Part shown: positions 26,422-36,240 of the stretch, piece by piece
Position numbering within the stretch: position 1 is the stretch's first letter
How the letters are laid out: every line of letters begins with the position of its first letter
Origin: an uncultured Campylobacterales bacterium
GTDB lineage: Bacteria; Campylobacterota; Campylobacteria; Campylobacterales; Arcobacteraceae
NCBI GenBank assembly: GCA_947494995.1
Contig: CANLWY010000002.1
Span: 186,001-250,000, forward strand
DNA length: 64,000 nucleotides
Direction: 5' to 3'
Program-made: the position numbers and the translations under genes
Notes under the pieces: generated by a model
Databases searched by the model: none
Told to the model about the DNA's origin: nothing
What the model saw: the letters and a program-made list of their open reading frames with translations, nothing else

Positions 26422-28525
26422 TGTTATCCTTTTCATTAAGTTGTTCATTTAAAATTTCTTCGTCACATTTTGGACAAAACTCATACTCTCCATTAATATA
26501 TCCATGTTTAGGACAAATAGAGAATACAGGAGAAAGAGTAATATATGGTAGAGTATAATTTGATATAACATTTTTAATTAATTTTCTACAAGCTTCTGTT
26601 GAAGTTATTTTCTCTCTCATATAAAGGTGTAATACAGTACCTCCTGTATATTTTCCTTGTAAATCGTCTTGTAAATCAAGAGCCTCAAATACATCATCTG
26701 TAAAGTCTACAGGAAGTTGAGATGAATTTGTATAGAAAATATTCTTTCCAAACCCTGCTTGTAAGATATCGTTAAATCTTTTCTTATCTTCTTTTGCAAA
26801 TCTATATGTAGTTCCTTCTGCTGGCGTAGCTTCAAGGTTGTATAGATTTCCTGTCTCTTCTTGATAATGAACCATTTTATCTCTCATAAAATCCAAAATC
26901 TCTTTTGCAAACTCCATACCTTTTTGTTTAGAAATATCAAACTCTTTTTCTGTAAAGTTTACAATCATTTCATTAATACCATTAACACCAATCGTTGAGA
27001 AATGGTTATTAAATCCTGGAAGATATCTTTTTGTATAAGGGAATAGTCCTCTTTCATATAAATCGTTAACAAATACTCTTTTTTTCTCTAAAGTAGATTT
27101 TGCTAAGTCCATTAATTCTTCTAATCTTTTAAATAACTCTTCTTTATTCCCTCTATAAAGGTATCCAAGTCTTGCCATATTTATTGTAACAACACCAATA
27201 CTTCCTGTCATTTCAGCAGAACCAAAAAGTCCTCCACCTCTTTTAAGAAGCTCTCTTAGGTCTAATTGTAATCTACAACACATTGATCTAACATGTCCAG
27301 GTTTATATGCATCATCATTTGGGATTAAATTTCCATTTTCATCTTTTGTATATTGACTTCCAATAAAGTTTTGAAAATATGAAGACCCGATTTTTGCTGT
27401 GTTTTCAAATAATAAATCTGTATTCTCTCCATGCCAATCAAAATCTTCAGTTAAATTTACTGTTGGAATTGGAAATGTAAATGGTTGTCCTGTTTTGTCA
27501 CCTTCTGTCATAACTTCATAAAAAGCTTTATTAATCATATTCATTTGTTTTTGAAAAGCTTTATATGTCATATCAGTTAATGAATCAAAACCTTTTTCTT
27601 TAGCTTTTTCCAATAACTCTTCATCTTCAATATTTTTTAGAAGGTGTTCTTGGTTTCTTGTTGGAATTTGATCTTTTAAATCTTGAGGGACAGTCCAATC
27701 AATAGTAACATTTGTAAAAGGACTCTGCCCCCAACGTGCAGGAACATTTAAATTATAGATAAAACTTTTGATATTTTTCTTTACTTCTGTATATGATAAT
27801 TTGTCTTTGAAAACGTATGGCGCTAGATATGTATCAAAAGAAGAAAATGCTTGAGCCCCAGCCCATTCACTTTGTAAGATTCCTAAGAAGTTAGCCATTT
27901 GACCTAATGCTTCTCTAAAATGGTTAGGTGCAGTACTTTCTACTCTACCTCTTACCCCATTAAAACCTTCGTCTAATAGAACTCTAAGACTCCAACCTGC
28001 ACAATATCCACTAAGACAATCTAAGTCATGTATATGATAATCTGCATTTCTATGAGCATGTCCCTCTTCTTTTGAGTAGATTTTATCTAACCAATAGTTC
28101 GCTATAACTTTTCCTGCACTGTTATTAATAAGTCCTGCATGAGAATATCCCGTATTTGAGTTTGCTTTTATTCTCCAATCTGTACCGTTGATATACTCTT
28201 CGATTGTTTGTGTTGAATTAATATATGTAGTATCATCATTTAATCCTAATACTTGCTCTCTTTGCATCTTATGCATATGTCTGTATAACATAAAAGATTT
28301 CATTACATCAAAGTATCTTGCTTTAAATAATTCATTCTCAATTAAATCTTGAACATCTTCAACTGCTACAACTCTTTTTTTGTTTAATTCTTCTAAAACA
28401 TTTAAGTATACAACGGAATCATAAGTAACATGTACACTCTTAAAAGCTTTCTTGATTGCATCTTTAATTTTAAAGTCATGAAACTTCTTATAAGAGCCAT
28501 CTCTTTTTAAAATATTTTCTAACAT
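26402..28525 (-). CDS. nrdD: Anaerobic ribonucleoside-triphosphate reductase, body lacking the glycyl-radical segment
   Basis: A 707-residue protein. An N-terminal ATP cone (KRDGSYKKFHDFKIKDAIKKAF) is followed by the ten-stranded barrel with GYCAGWSLRVLL and the NSSQLPVDF loop. The C-terminus has the zinc site SICPKHGYINGEYEFCPKC, after which a normal NrdD continues into RVxGYxRP; here the frame ends about 20 residues later at TGA 26402-26404. The missing piece is encoded in the next gene. It reduces NTPs to dNTPs without oxygen. I prefer ATG 28525, which has AAGGA at the right distance, over ATG 28531, which abuts that signal. Confidence 0.93.
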   Translation of the reverse strand: MLENILKRDGSYKKFHDFKIKDAIKKAFKSVHVTYDSVVYLNVLEELNKKRVVAVEDVQDLIENELFKARYFDVMKSFMLYRHMHKMQREQVLGLNDDTTYINSTQTIEEYINGTDWRIKANSNTGYSHAGLINNSAGKVIANYWLDKIYSKEEGHAHRNADYHIHDLDCLSGYCAGWSLRVLLDEGFNGVRGRVESTAPNHFREALGQMANFLGILQSEWAGAQAFSSFDTYLAPYVFKDKLSYTEVKKNIKSFIYNLNVPARWGQSPFTNVTIDWTVPQDLKDQIPTRNQEHLLKNIEDEELLEKAKEKGFDSLTDMTYKAFQKQMNMINKAFYEVMTEGDKTGQPFTFPIPTVNLTEDFDWHGENTDLLFENTAKIGSSYFQNFIGSQYTKDENGNLIPNDDAYKPGHVRSMCCRLQLDLRELLKRGGGLFGSAEMTGSIGVVTINMARLGYLYRGNKEELFKRLEELMDLAKSTLEKKRVFVNDLYERGLFPYTKRYLPGFNNHFSTIGVNGINEMIVNFTEKEFDISKQKGMEFAKEILDFMRDKMVHYQEETGNLYNLEATPAEGTTYRFAKEDKKRFNDILQAGFGKNIFYTNSSQLPVDFTDDVFEALDLQDDLQGKYTGGTVLHLYMREKITSTEACRKLIKNVISNYTLPYITLSPVFSICPKHGYINGEYEFCPKCDEEILNEQLNEKDNNEKLRA

Positions 28526-28752
28526 ATACATCCTTTTAATAAGCGAATAATAGAGGTATTTCTCTTAAAAAATAATAATATGAAAAGTCACAAATATGTC
28601 ACAAATGCAAGGATTGAATAGTATAAATAATTTTTAATAATAAATATAATTTTGTTTTCTTATATAAAAAAATCAAAAATTTAATCAATAAAAAGTTAGT
28701 TTTGGATATAATATCTAATTTTTAAATAAATCATAAATTAGGAATGGCATAA
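28526..28752. other. Divergent control region between nrdD and sbtA-like gene
   Basis: No gene is seen. GTCACAAAT occurs twice in direct orientation (28587-28595 and 28598-28606), 11 bases apart, just upstream of nrdD; this could be a binding site for a regulator touching one DNA face. A -10 box TATAAT at 28707-28712 serves the sbtA-like gene on the plus strand. Confidence 0.5.
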
Positions 28753-29724
28753 ATGGATATAAATTTAATATTACAAAATATTTTAAATCCTCCTATTTTA
28801 TTCTTTTTTCTTGGTATGTTAGCAGTATTTTTAAAATCAGATTTATCAATACCACAACCCTTACCAAAACTATTTTCTTTATATCTACTTATTGCGATTG
28901 GTTTACATGGTGGATATGAATTATCTAAAAGTGGATTAGATTTTAATGTTGCAAAAGCTTTACTTCTTGCTATGTTTATGGCCATATTAGTACCAATTTA
29001 TAGTTACTTTATACTAAAGACTAAGCTTGATACTTATAATGCTGTTGCAATTGCAGCTACTTTTGGTTCTATTAGTGCAGTTACATTTATTACTGGTATT
29101 ACATATCTTCAAACAATTGGTGTAGAGTACGGTGGATATATGGTTGCAGCGATGACACTTATGGAATCACCTGCAATTGTAATTGGTCTTGTTTTTGCTG
29201 CACTATTTGCAAAAGATAATGAAAATGAAAAGACTGATTGGAAAGAGATTTTAAGGGAAGCATTTTTAAACCCTTCTGTATTTTTACTTATTGGTGCTTT
29301 AATTATTGGAATGTCAACAGGAGAAAAAGGTTGGGATTCAATGGAACCTTTATTTGGAACCTTATTTAAAGGTTTTCTTGCTTTCTTCTTATTAGATATG
29401 GGACTTGTTGCCGCAAGAAAGATATATGAGCTTAAAAAAGTTGGATCTTTTTTAATAATTTTTGCAATCGTTATGCCAATATTTAATGCTTCAATTGCAG
29501 TTGGTTTAGGATATTTCTTTGAACTTTCAAAAGGGGATGCTTTTCTTTTAGCATTATTAAGTGGTAGTGCTTCATATATTGCTGTACCAGCTGCTATGAG
29601 ACTATCAGTACCACAAGCTAATCCAGGTATTTATTTGCCACTTAGTTTAGCTATTACTTTCCCTTTTAATATTTCACTAGGAATACCTTTATACTACTTC
29701 TTTATAAATAGTTTGTGGGGATAG
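28753..29724 (+). CDS. sbtA: SbtA-like sodium-dependent bicarbonate transporter
   Basis: A 323-residue membrane protein with about ten hydrophobic segments in two inverted halves. The first repeat contains PILFFFLGMLAVFLKSDLSIPQ and AIGLHGGYELSK; the second has LLALLSGSASYIAVPAAMRLS, the substrate-site signature of the family. It should import HCO3- with Na+. A PII-like gene follows after 4 bases, as in cyanobacterial sbtA-sbtB. It could supply bicarbonate to carboxylating enzymes in a microaerophile; the purK gene 300 bases later uses bicarbonate. Ribosome site AGGAATGG before ATG. Confidence 0.85.
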   Translation: MDINLILQNILNPPILFFFLGMLAVFLKSDLSIPQPLPKLFSLYLLIAIGLHGGYELSKSGLDFNVAKALLLAMFMAILVPIYSYFILKTKLDTYNAVAIAATFGSISAVTFITGITYLQTIGVEYGGYMVAAMTLMESPAIVIGLVFAALFAKDNENEKTDWKEILREAFLNPSVFLLIGALIIGMSTGEKGWDSMEPLFGTLFKGFLAFFLLDMGLVAARKIYELKKVGSFLIIFAIVMPIFNASIAVGLGYFFELSKGDAFLLALLSGSASYIAVPAAMRLSVPQANPGIYLPLSLAITFPFNISLGIPLYYFFINSLWG

Positions 29725-29728
29725 AAAT

Positions 29729-30019
29729 ATGAAAAATATGAAAAAAGTAGAAATAATTATTGAGTCTGTATATATAAATAGACTAGTAGATCTTTTAAGA
29801 AAACATGATATTACTGGATATACAATAATTAAGGATATAGAAGGCTGTGGAGGTCATGGACTAAAGACAGCTGATGATGTAACTGATGTTTTTAGTAACA
29901 ATTATGTATTTACTGTTTGTGAAGAAGAAAAATATTTAAATATGGAAGAAAGTATTTTGTCTTTTATTAGAAAATACGGTGGTAAATGTATTATTAGTGA
30001 TGTAATGTTACTTATTTAA
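29729..30019 (+). CDS. SbtB-like PII-family regulator
   Basis: A 96-residue PII-fold protein: MKKVEIIIESVYINRLVDLL as the first strand-helix unit, a T-loop with GCGGHGLKTADDVTDVF, and a final strand CIISDVMLLI. Trimeric PII-like SbtB binds adenine nucleotides and inhibits SbtA; the C-terminal redox CGxxGC motif of some cyanobacterial forms is absent. The tight spacing to the transporter gene supports that partnership. Two close in-frame ATGs (29729, 29738) exist; the first has the better upstream GGGGATAGAA. Confidence 0.8.
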   Translation: MKNMKKVEIIIESVYINRLVDLLRKHDITGYTIIKDIEGCGGHGLKTADDVTDVFSNNYVFTVCEEEKYLNMEESILSFIRKYGGKCIISDVMLLI

Positions 30020-30040
30020 ATTTTATAAGAAAGAGAAGAA

Positions 30041-31195
30041 ATGGATAAAGATTTTAACTATTCTAATTTAAAATTAGGAATTATTGGTGGTGGACAGTTA
30101 GGGAAAATTATGTCTCAAAAAGCTAAAAAGATGGGATTTCATGTAACAATTTTAGACCCAACTTTTAATTGCCCTGCTGCACAAGTATCTGATAAACATA
30201 TTATGGGTGGTTTTTATGATAAAGAGAAGTTAGAACAATTAGTTCAAGAGAGTCATGTGACAACTTTTGAGTTAGAACATGTTGATACTACTATTTTAAA
30301 AGAATTATATGATCATGGACATAATATTCATCCATCTCCATACGTAATGGAGTTAATTCAAAATAAATATGAGCAAAAAAAACTATTAGATGAGAAAGGC
30401 ATTGCTGTTCCAAAATACAAAGATGTAAAAAGTGTAGAAGATTTAGCATCTTTTGGTTTTCCAGTTGTTCAAAAAGCTAAACTTGGTGGATACGATGGGC
30501 AAGGTGTTCAAGTATTAAAAAGTCAAGAAGATGTAGAGACAAAAGCTATTCAAACAGAATCTTTTATAGAAGAGATGGTTGATATTGATAAAGAGTTAGC
30601 AATTATTGTTGCAAGAAATATTGAAGGTGAAATTAAATGTTATCCAGTAGTAGAAATGCTATTTGATGAAAGAGTTAATATCTGTGATTCAGTAATGGCT
30701 CCTGCAAATATTTCTAAAGATATTGAAGAAAAAGCTGTTGAAGTTTCTGTAAAATCAATTGAAGCACTTGATGGTGTAGGGATCTTTGGAGTTGAATTAT
30801 TTCTTACAAAATCTGGTAAAGTTCAAGTAAATGAAATTGCTCCAAGACCACATAACTCAGGTCACTATACTGTTGAAGCATGTGCAACTTCACAATTTGA
30901 GCAAATCATTAGAGCAGTAACAAACCTACCATTAGGTTCTACAAAACTAATTTCTCCAGCAGTAATGATAAATTTATTGGGTGAACTAGGGTATGAAGGT
31001 GAGCCATTTATTGATGGAATTCATGATGCTTTAGAAATACCTGAACTATCTTTTCACTTTTATGGAAAGTCATTTACAAAGCCATTTAGAAAAATGGGAC
31101 ATGTTACAGTATTAGACGATAACATTGATGAAGCATTAAATAAAGCGAATAAAGCAAAAGAGATTTTAAAAATTAAAGGAAGCAAAAAAGTATGA
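30041..31195 (+). CDS. purK: N5-carboxyaminoimidazole ribonucleotide synthase
   Basis: A 384-residue ATP-grasp enzyme: [20 protein letters not shown] at the start, the ATP site [14 protein letters not shown] and the end of the core [13 protein letters not shown]. It makes N5-CAIR from AIR, bicarbonate and ATP in purine synthesis. The purE gene overlaps its stop by 4 bases (ATGA), so both steps are co-translated. The bicarbonate need is a possible link to the SbtA/SbtB-like pair just upstream. Confidence 0.95.
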   Translation: MDKDFNYSNLKLGIIGGGQLGKIMSQKAKKMGFHVTILDPTFNCPAAQVSDKHIMGGFYDKEKLEQLVQESHVTTFELEHVDTTILKELYDHGHNIHPSPYVMELIQNKYEQKKLLDEKGIAVPKYKDVKSVEDLASFGFPVVQKAKLGGYDGQGVQVLKSQEDVETKAIQTESFIEEMVDIDKELAIIVARNIEGEIKCYPVVEMLFDERVNICDSVMAPANISKDIEEKAVEVSVKSIEALDGVGIFGVELFLTKSGKVQVNEIAPRPHNSGHYTVEACATSQFEQIIRAVTNLPLGSTKLISPAVMINLLGELGYEGEPFIDGIHDALEIPELSFHFYGKSFTKPFRKMGHVTVLDDNIDEALNKANKAKEILKIKGSKKV

Positions 31196-31734
31196 GTCAA
31201 TCATTAAATAAACCATTAGTTGGAATTATCATGGGAAGTGATTCAGACCTTCCTGTTATGAGTGCAGCAGCAGATATGTGTGAAAAATTTGGAATTGAAT
31301 ATGAGGTAACTATTGTTTCTGCTCATAGAACGGTTGATAGATTAAATGAATATGCATCAACAGCTGTTGAAAGAGGACTAAAGGTTATTGTTGCTGGTGC
31401 AGGTGGTGCAGCACATTTACCTGGAATGGTTGCTGCTATTACAGCACTTCCTGTTGTTGGTGTACCAGTTAGAGGTTCAAACTTAGAGGGAATGGATTCT
31501 TTATTATCAATTGTTCAAATGCCAGGTGGTGTTCCAGTTGCTACAGTTGCTGTAAATGGTGCAAAAAATGCTGGTATTTTAGCTGCTCAAATTATTGGTT
31601 CAAGTGATAAAGTAATTCAAGAAAAAGTTGAAAACTTTAAAATAGAAATGAGACAAGAAGTAGAAGCAAAGATTGAAAAACTAGATAAGTTACAATATAA
31701 AGAATATTTAGCGCAAATGCCTAAAAAAAAGTGA
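31192..31734 (+). CDS. purE: N5-CAIR mutase
   Basis: A 180-residue class I Pur[14 protein letters not shown] phosphate-binding loop, SAHRTVDRL with the catalytic His, and [19 protein letters not shown]. It moves the carboxyl group of N5-CAIR to C4. The start ATGA overlaps the purK stop. It has a short C-terminal helix beyond the usual about 165 residues. argF follows after 57 bases with its own ribosome site. Confidence 0.96.
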   Translation: MSQSLNKPLVGIIMGSDSDLPVMSAAADMCEKFGIEYEVTIVSAHRTVDRLNEYASTAVERGLKVIVAGAGGAAHLPGMVAAITALPVVGVPVRGSNLEGMDSLLSIVQMPGGVPVATVAVNGAKNAGILAAQIIGSSDKVIQEKVENFKIEMRQEVEAKIEKLDKLQYKEYLAQMPKKK

Positions 31735-31791
31735 TTTACTGTTAAGTAAAATTGCTATATAATAATTGTTTTTTAAATAGAAGGATACCAT

Positions 31792-32718
31792 ATGAGACAT
31801 TTTTTAACATTAAAAGATTATACAAAAGAAGAGATTCTAGAAATTTTAGAATTAGCTCATCAGATTAAAACTGAAACTAAAAACAAAGTTTTTAAGGACT
31901 ATATGCCAAAAAATACTTTAGGTATGATTTTTGAAAAAAGTAGTACTAGAACTAGAGTTAGTTTTGAAGTAGGAATTTATCAACTAGGTGGAGTTGGTTT
32001 GTTTTTATCTTCAAATGACATTCAGCTTGGTCGAGGAGAGCCTATGAGTGATACTTCTAGAGTAGTATCTTCTATGGTTGATATGGTGATGATTAGAACT
32101 TTTGAACAAACAAAGATTGATGAATTTGCTAAATATTCTAAAGTTCCTGTAATAAATGGTCTTACAAATGAGTATCATCCTGTACAACTTATGGCTGATT
32201 ATTTGACTATCCAAGAAGCAGGCTTAGATAAAGATTTAGTAGTTTCATATGTGGGAGATGGAAATAATCTTGCTCATTCTTGGTTAATGTTAGCTTCAAA
32301 ACTTGGATTTGAATTAAGAATTGCAACTCCAAAAGGTTATGAAGTAAATGAAGATATTTTAAATGATGCTAAAGAGTTTGCAAAAGAGTCTGGAGCAAAG
32401 ATTATTATTGGAAATGACCCAAAAGAAGCTTGTAAAGATGCAACAATAATTACAACAGATACTTGGGTATCCATGGGACAAGAAGAAGAAAAAGAAAAAA
32501 GATTAAAAGATTTTGGTGGTTATATTGTTGATGAAGCAATGATGAACCTAGGTGCCAAAAATGCTATGTTCTTACACTGTTTACCAGCTTACAGAGGATA
32601 TGAAGTAAGTGAAGAAGTAATTGAAGGTGATAGAAGTTTAGTATTTGAAGAGGCAGAAAACAGACTACACGCACAAAAAGGTGTAATGGTTTGGTTGAAT
32701 AAACAATTAAAGAAATAA
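31792..32718 (+). CDS. argF: Ornithine carbamoyltransferase
   Basis: A 308-residue transcarbamoylase: carbamoyl-phosphate site [24 protein letters not shown] and the ornithine loop [11 protein letters not shown]. It makes citrulline from ornithine and carbamoyl phosphate. argG, the next enzyme of the pathway, lies at 47676. Ribosome site GAAGGA. hemN follows after 18 bases, an order (argF-hemN-Fe-S protein) that I recall from Campylobacter. Confidence 0.96.
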   Translation: MRHFLTLKDYTKEEILEILELAHQIKTETKNKVFKDYMPKNTLGMIFEKSSTRTRVSFEVGIYQLGGVGLFLSSNDIQLGRGEPMSDTSRVVSSMVDMVMIRTFEQTKIDEFAKYSKVPVINGLTNEYHPVQLMADYLTIQEAGLDKDLVVSYVGDGNNLAHSWLMLASKLGFELRIATPKGYEVNEDILNDAKEFAKESGAKIIIGNDPKEACKDATIITTDTWVSMGQEEEKEKRLKDFGGYIVDEAMMNLGAKNAMFLHCLPAYRGYEVSEEVIEGDRSLVFEEAENRLHAQKGVMVWLNKQLKK

Positions 32719-32736
32719 TATAATAAGAAGCAAAAA

Positions 32737-34104
32737 ATGATTGATTTTAAAAAGTTTGAGAAGTATTCAAAGCCGGGACCTAGATATACTTCTTACCCGA
32801 CAGCTCCAGAGTTTACAGAACAGTTTAGCCAAGAGGATTTAAAAGAGTATTATAATAGTCAAAGTGATGATAGGAATCTATCTCTTTATATTCATTTACC
32901 TTTTTGTAGAAGTGCCTGTTATTTTTGTGGTTGTAATGTAATTTTTACCTCAAAAGAGGACAAAAAAGTTAAGTATTTAGAGTATTTACAAAAAGAATTA
33001 AATATTTTAAAAGAACATCTAAATACAAATAGAGTAGTAACTCAAATGCACTTTGGTGGAGGAACACCAACATTTTTCTCTCCTGAGCAAATGCAAGAAG
33101 TTATTTCTATGTTAAAAAAGACATTTCCTAATTTCTCGGATGATGCAGAAATATCTTGTGAAGTTGATCCTAGATTCTTTACAAAAGAACATATGGATGT
33201 ACTTAAAGCTGGTGGATTTAATAGACTTAGTTTTGGTGTTCAAGATTTAAATGAAGAAGTTCAAAAAACAATTCATAGAATTCAGCCATATGAAACAACT
33301 CAAAATGTTATGAATATAGCAAGAGAAGCTGGAATAAAATCTATTAATATTGACCTTATCTATGGTCTTCCTCATCAAAATAGACAAACATTTCATGAAA
33401 CAATTGAACAGATAATCAAATTAAATCCTGATAGATTAGCAGTATTTAACTATGCTCATGTTCCTTGGCTTATGAAAACAATGAGAAAATTTGATGAGTC
33501 AACTTTTGCACCACCATCTGAAAAGCTAGAAATACTTAAAGATACTATTGAATTCTTTACTTCAAATGGCTACAACATGGTGGGGATGGATCACTTTGCA
33601 AAGCCTGAAGATGAATTATTCAAAGCAATTGAAAAAGGTGAATTACATAGAAACTTCCAGGGATATACTACAAAAGGTGGAGCAGACTTAATCGGTATTG
33701 GTGTAACATCAATTGGGAATGGTGTTGACTATTATGCGCAAAACTTTAAAGATTTAAAACAGTATGAAGCTGCTATTGACAATGGAGAACTTCCTATTTT
33801 TAAAGGTTATAGATTAAGTGAAGATGATATCTTAAGACAATACGTTATTATGGAACTTATGAGTAACTTTTCATTAAATATTAAAAGAGTTGAAGAAAAC
33901 TTTAAAATAGATTTTTATGACTACTTTAAAGAGGATATAAAAGCTTTAGATGAGTTTATTGAAGCAGATTTAGTTTCCATTGAAAATGATAAAATCTCTG
34001 TTTCTCAAACGGGAACAATGTTAATTAGAAATATTTGTATGCCATTTGATGCATACCTTAAAAAAGTTCCAGAAAATAAAAGAAGGTTTAGTAAAACAAT
34101 ATAA
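32737..34104 (+). CDS. hemN: Oxygen-independent coproporphyrinogen III oxidase
   Basis: A 455-residue radical-SAM enzyme. The motif CRSACYFCGC gives the C-x3-C-x2-C cluster ligands plus the extra Cys typical of true HemN, and FGGGTPTF and IHRIQ follow; the full-length C-terminal domain with RxxxRNICMPFD is present. It decarboxylates coproporphyrinogen III twice without oxygen. With hemB in this window it gives heme synthesis steps suited to low oxygen. The stop overlaps the next ATG by one base. Confidence 0.94.
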   Translation: MIDFKKFEKYSKPGPRYTSYPTAPEFTEQFSQEDLKEYYNSQSDDRNLSLYIHLPFCRSACYFCGCNVIFTSKEDKKVKYLEYLQKELNILKEHLNTNRVVTQMHFGGGTPTFFSPEQMQEVISMLKKTFPNFSDDAEISCEVDPRFFTKEHMDVLKAGGFNRLSFGVQDLNEEVQKTIHRIQPYETTQNVMNIAREAGIKSINIDLIYGLPHQNRQTFHETIEQIIKLNPDRLAVFNYAHVPWLMKTMRKFDESTFAPPSEKLEILKDTIEFFTSNGYNMVGMDHFAKPEDELFKAIEKGELHRNFQGYTTKGGADLIGIGVTSIGNGVDYYAQNFKDLKQYEAAIDNGELPIFKGYRLSEDDILRQYVIMELMSNFSLNIKRVEENFKIDFYDYFKEDIKALDEFIEADLVSIENDKISVSQTGTMLIRNICMPFDAYLKKVPENKRRFSKTI

Positions 34105-35402
34105 TGAATATTTTAGATAAATTTGATTATACAGAAATAAGTGATGATTGTGTTAAATGTGGTAAATGTAAGCCTGTATGTACTATTTTTAATATAAATC
34201 AAGATGAAACAACATCTCCAAGAGGTTTTATTGATTTACTTGGTGCTTATAAAAGGGATGAATTAGAACTTGATCAAAATGCAAAAGATATTTTTGAGTC
34301 ATGTTTCTTATGTACAAACTGTGTTGAAGTATGTCCTAATGACTTACCAACAGATATGATTATTGAACAAGTAAGATCAGATATTGCTCAAAAATATGGT
34401 ATTGCTTGGTATAAAAGAATGTTTTTCTGGCTATTAAGACATAGAAAAACTATGGATATGCTATCTAGACTTGGATGGGTATTTCAAACATGTGCACTTA
34501 AACTTGATAAAAAGAAACAAACAGCACTTCCAAGATTTTCTTTACCTATTGTCAAAAAAGATAGAGCTTTACCATTTGCAGATATGAGAAGTTTTTTAAA
34601 TAAATATCCTGAAAATATATTTGCAAAACATAAAAAAGTAGAAGAGAATAAAAAGAATAAAGTTGCTATTTTTATTGGTTGTATGAGTAATTATACTTAC
34701 ACAAATACAGGAGATTCTTTAGTTAAAATTCTTAAAAGACTTGAACTTGATATTTTAATTCCTAAAAAACAGAAATGCTGTGGAGCTCCTGCATATTTTA
34801 CAGGTGCTTTTGATACAGTTGATTATTTAATAAAAGAGAATATTGAGTATTTTGAAACATGGATTGATGATGTTGATGCAGTTATTGTTCCAGAAGCAAC
34901 ATGTTCTGCAATGATTAACCAAGATTGGGAACATTATTTGCACAATCAGCCAGAATGGAAAGAAAGAGCGAGTAAAATAGCTAAAAAAGTATTTATGGCT
35001 ACAAAATGGCTTGAAAATAACACAGAGCTAAAAGATTTACTTGCACAATCTAATAAACAAATAGATCAATTAGTAACTTATCATGATCCATGTCATGCTA
35101 AGAAAATGCAAGGTGTTTGGCAAGAACCAAGAAACTTACTAAAACAAAATTATGTTTTAACAGAAATGAGTGACTCAAATAGATGTTGTGGTTTTGGTGG
35201 TGTTACAATGCAAAGTGAAAAGTATGAGTTTGCTAAAGCTGCTGGTGCTCCAAAAGCTGCAATGATTAAAGAGACTAAAGCTCAAATTGTAAGTGCTGAA
35301 TGTTCTGCCTGTAGAATGCAGATTTCAAACTCACTACATCAAGCAGATGTTGATGTTCAATTTAAAAATCCAATTGAATTGATCGCTGAGGCTTTAGATT
35401 AG
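34104..35402 (+). CDS. Iron-sulfur protein with two 4Fe-4S clusters and CCG domains (GlcF/GlpC/LutA-like)
   Basis: A 432-residue protein. The N-terminus has two ferredoxin-type clusters (CVKCGKCKPVC and CFLCTNCVEVCP). Two CCG domains follow, with CCGAPAYFTGA near residue 225 and CCGFGG near 365, binding heterodisulfide-reductase-type clusters. Such subunits pass electrons from flavoprotein oxidases of glycolate, glycerol phosphate or lactate to quinones. The flavoprotein is not next to it here, so the substrate is open. It is translationally coupled to hemN, which could mean a role in supplying or taking electrons in heme synthesis; that is inference. Confidence 0.85.
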   Translation: MNILDKFDYTEISDDCVKCGKCKPVCTIFNINQDETTSPRGFIDLLGAYKRDELELDQNAKDIFESCFLCTNCVEVCPNDLPTDMIIEQVRSDIAQKYGIAWYKRMFFWLLRHRKTMDMLSRLGWVFQTCALKLDKKKQTALPRFSLPIVKKDRALPFADMRSFLNKYPENIFAKHKKVEENKKNKVAIFIGCMSNYTYTNTGDSLVKILKRLELDILIPKKQKCCGAPAYFTGAFDTVDYLIKENIEYFETWIDDVDAVIVPEATCSAMINQDWEHYLHNQPEWKERASKIAKKVFMATKWLENNTELKDLLAQSNKQIDQLVTYHDPCHAKKMQGVWQEPRNLLKQNYVLTEMSDSNRCCGFGGVTMQSEKYEFAKAAGAPKAAMIKETKAQIVSAECSACRMQISNSLHQADVDVQFKNPIELIAEALD

Positions 35403-35405
35403 AGT

Positions 35406-36221
35406 ATGGAATTTTGGCAGAATATTTATTCTAATTTTGATCCAGTAGCCTTTAATATTGGTTCCATATCAGTTCACTGGTATGGAATTATGTATGCTCT
35501 TGCCCTACTTTCTGCAATCTTTGTCGCAAAATGGTTTATTAAACATGACAAACTTCCCATATCTAATGACTTATTTGATTCTTATATTTGGTGGGCAGAA
35601 ATTGGTGTAATTTTAGGTGCAAGAATAGGTTATATTATTTTTTACGACCCTAATGCTATGTATTATTTAACTCATCCATGGGATATATTTAATCCTTTTT
35701 TCAATGGAGAGTTTGTTGGTATCTCAGGAATGAGTTATCATGGAGCTTTTATTGGATTTTTAATTGCTTCAATTCTATTTTGTAGAAAAAATAAAGTGTC
35801 ATTTTGGTTTTTAGCTGATATTGCTGTTCTTGGTATTTCTGCGGGATATGTATTTGGAAGAATTGGAAACTTCTTTAATCAAGAGCTTATAGGAAGAGAA
35901 ACTGATCTTCCTTGGGCAATTTATGTTGATGGTGTTTTAAGACACCCTTCTCAACTTTATGAAGCTTTTTTAGAAGGTGTTTTAGTATTTATAATACTAT
36001 TTGCCATAAGAAACAGAAAAACCTTTAATGGTCAATTAGCTATATATTATGGGATTCTTTACTCTTTAGCTAGAATAATTGCTGAATTTTTTAGAGAACC
36101 TGATATTCAATTAGGTTTCCTATATGGTGGTTGGCTAACAATGGGAATGTTGATTTCTGGAATTTTCGCAATAATGAGTATTTCATTACTATTTATTGTA
36201 AATAAAAAAGACAATAAGTAA
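35406..36221 (+). CDS. lgt: Prolipoprotein diacylglyceryl transferase
   Basis: A 271-residue inner-membrane enzyme with seven membrane segments. Motifs: YHGAFIGF, the signature GRIGNFFNQELIGRETDLPW and RHPSQLYEAFLEG. It adds diacylglycerol from phosphatidylglycerol to the lipobox Cys, so it would act on the lipoproteins encoded at 3722, 18032 and 18395. The start is 3 bases after the previous stop. The stop lies in a hairpin shared with the convergent gene. Confidence 0.96.
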   Translation: MEFWQNIYSNFDPVAFNIGSISVHWYGIMYALALLSAIFVAKWFIKHDKLPISNDLFDSYIWWAEIGVILGARIGYIIFYDPNAMYYLTHPWDIFNPFFNGEFVGISGMSYHGAFIGFLIASILFCRKNKVSFWFLADIAVLGISAGYVFGRIGNFFNQELIGRETDLPWAIYVDGVLRHPSQLYEAFLEGVLVFIILFAIRNRKTFNGQLAIYYGILYSLARIIAEFFREPDIQLGFLYGGWLTMGMLISGIFAIMSISLLFIVNKKDNK

Positions 36222-36240
36222 ATAAAAACTATTTACTTAT
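36214..36240. terminator. Hairpin between convergent lgt and response-regulator genes
   Basis: ATAAGTAAATA (36214-36224) and TATTTACTTAT (36230-36240) pair perfectly around a 5-base loop. The structure covers the stop codons of both convergent genes. No long T tract follows on either side, so it may be a weak bidirectional terminator or a transcript-end stabiliser. Confidence 0.55.

Noticed and set aside
26263-26448. Sequencing error or pseudogene as explanation for the nrdD break
   Set aside because: The small frame has its own ATG with ribosome site at the right distance and overlaps both neighbours in the way coupled genes do, so a real separate gene is more likely. It cannot be fully excluded from one sequence.
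28753-28985. Minus-strand 84-codon frame from 28731 to 28985
   Set aside because: Antisense to the start of the SbtA-like gene, which has a clear ribosome site and membrane topology.
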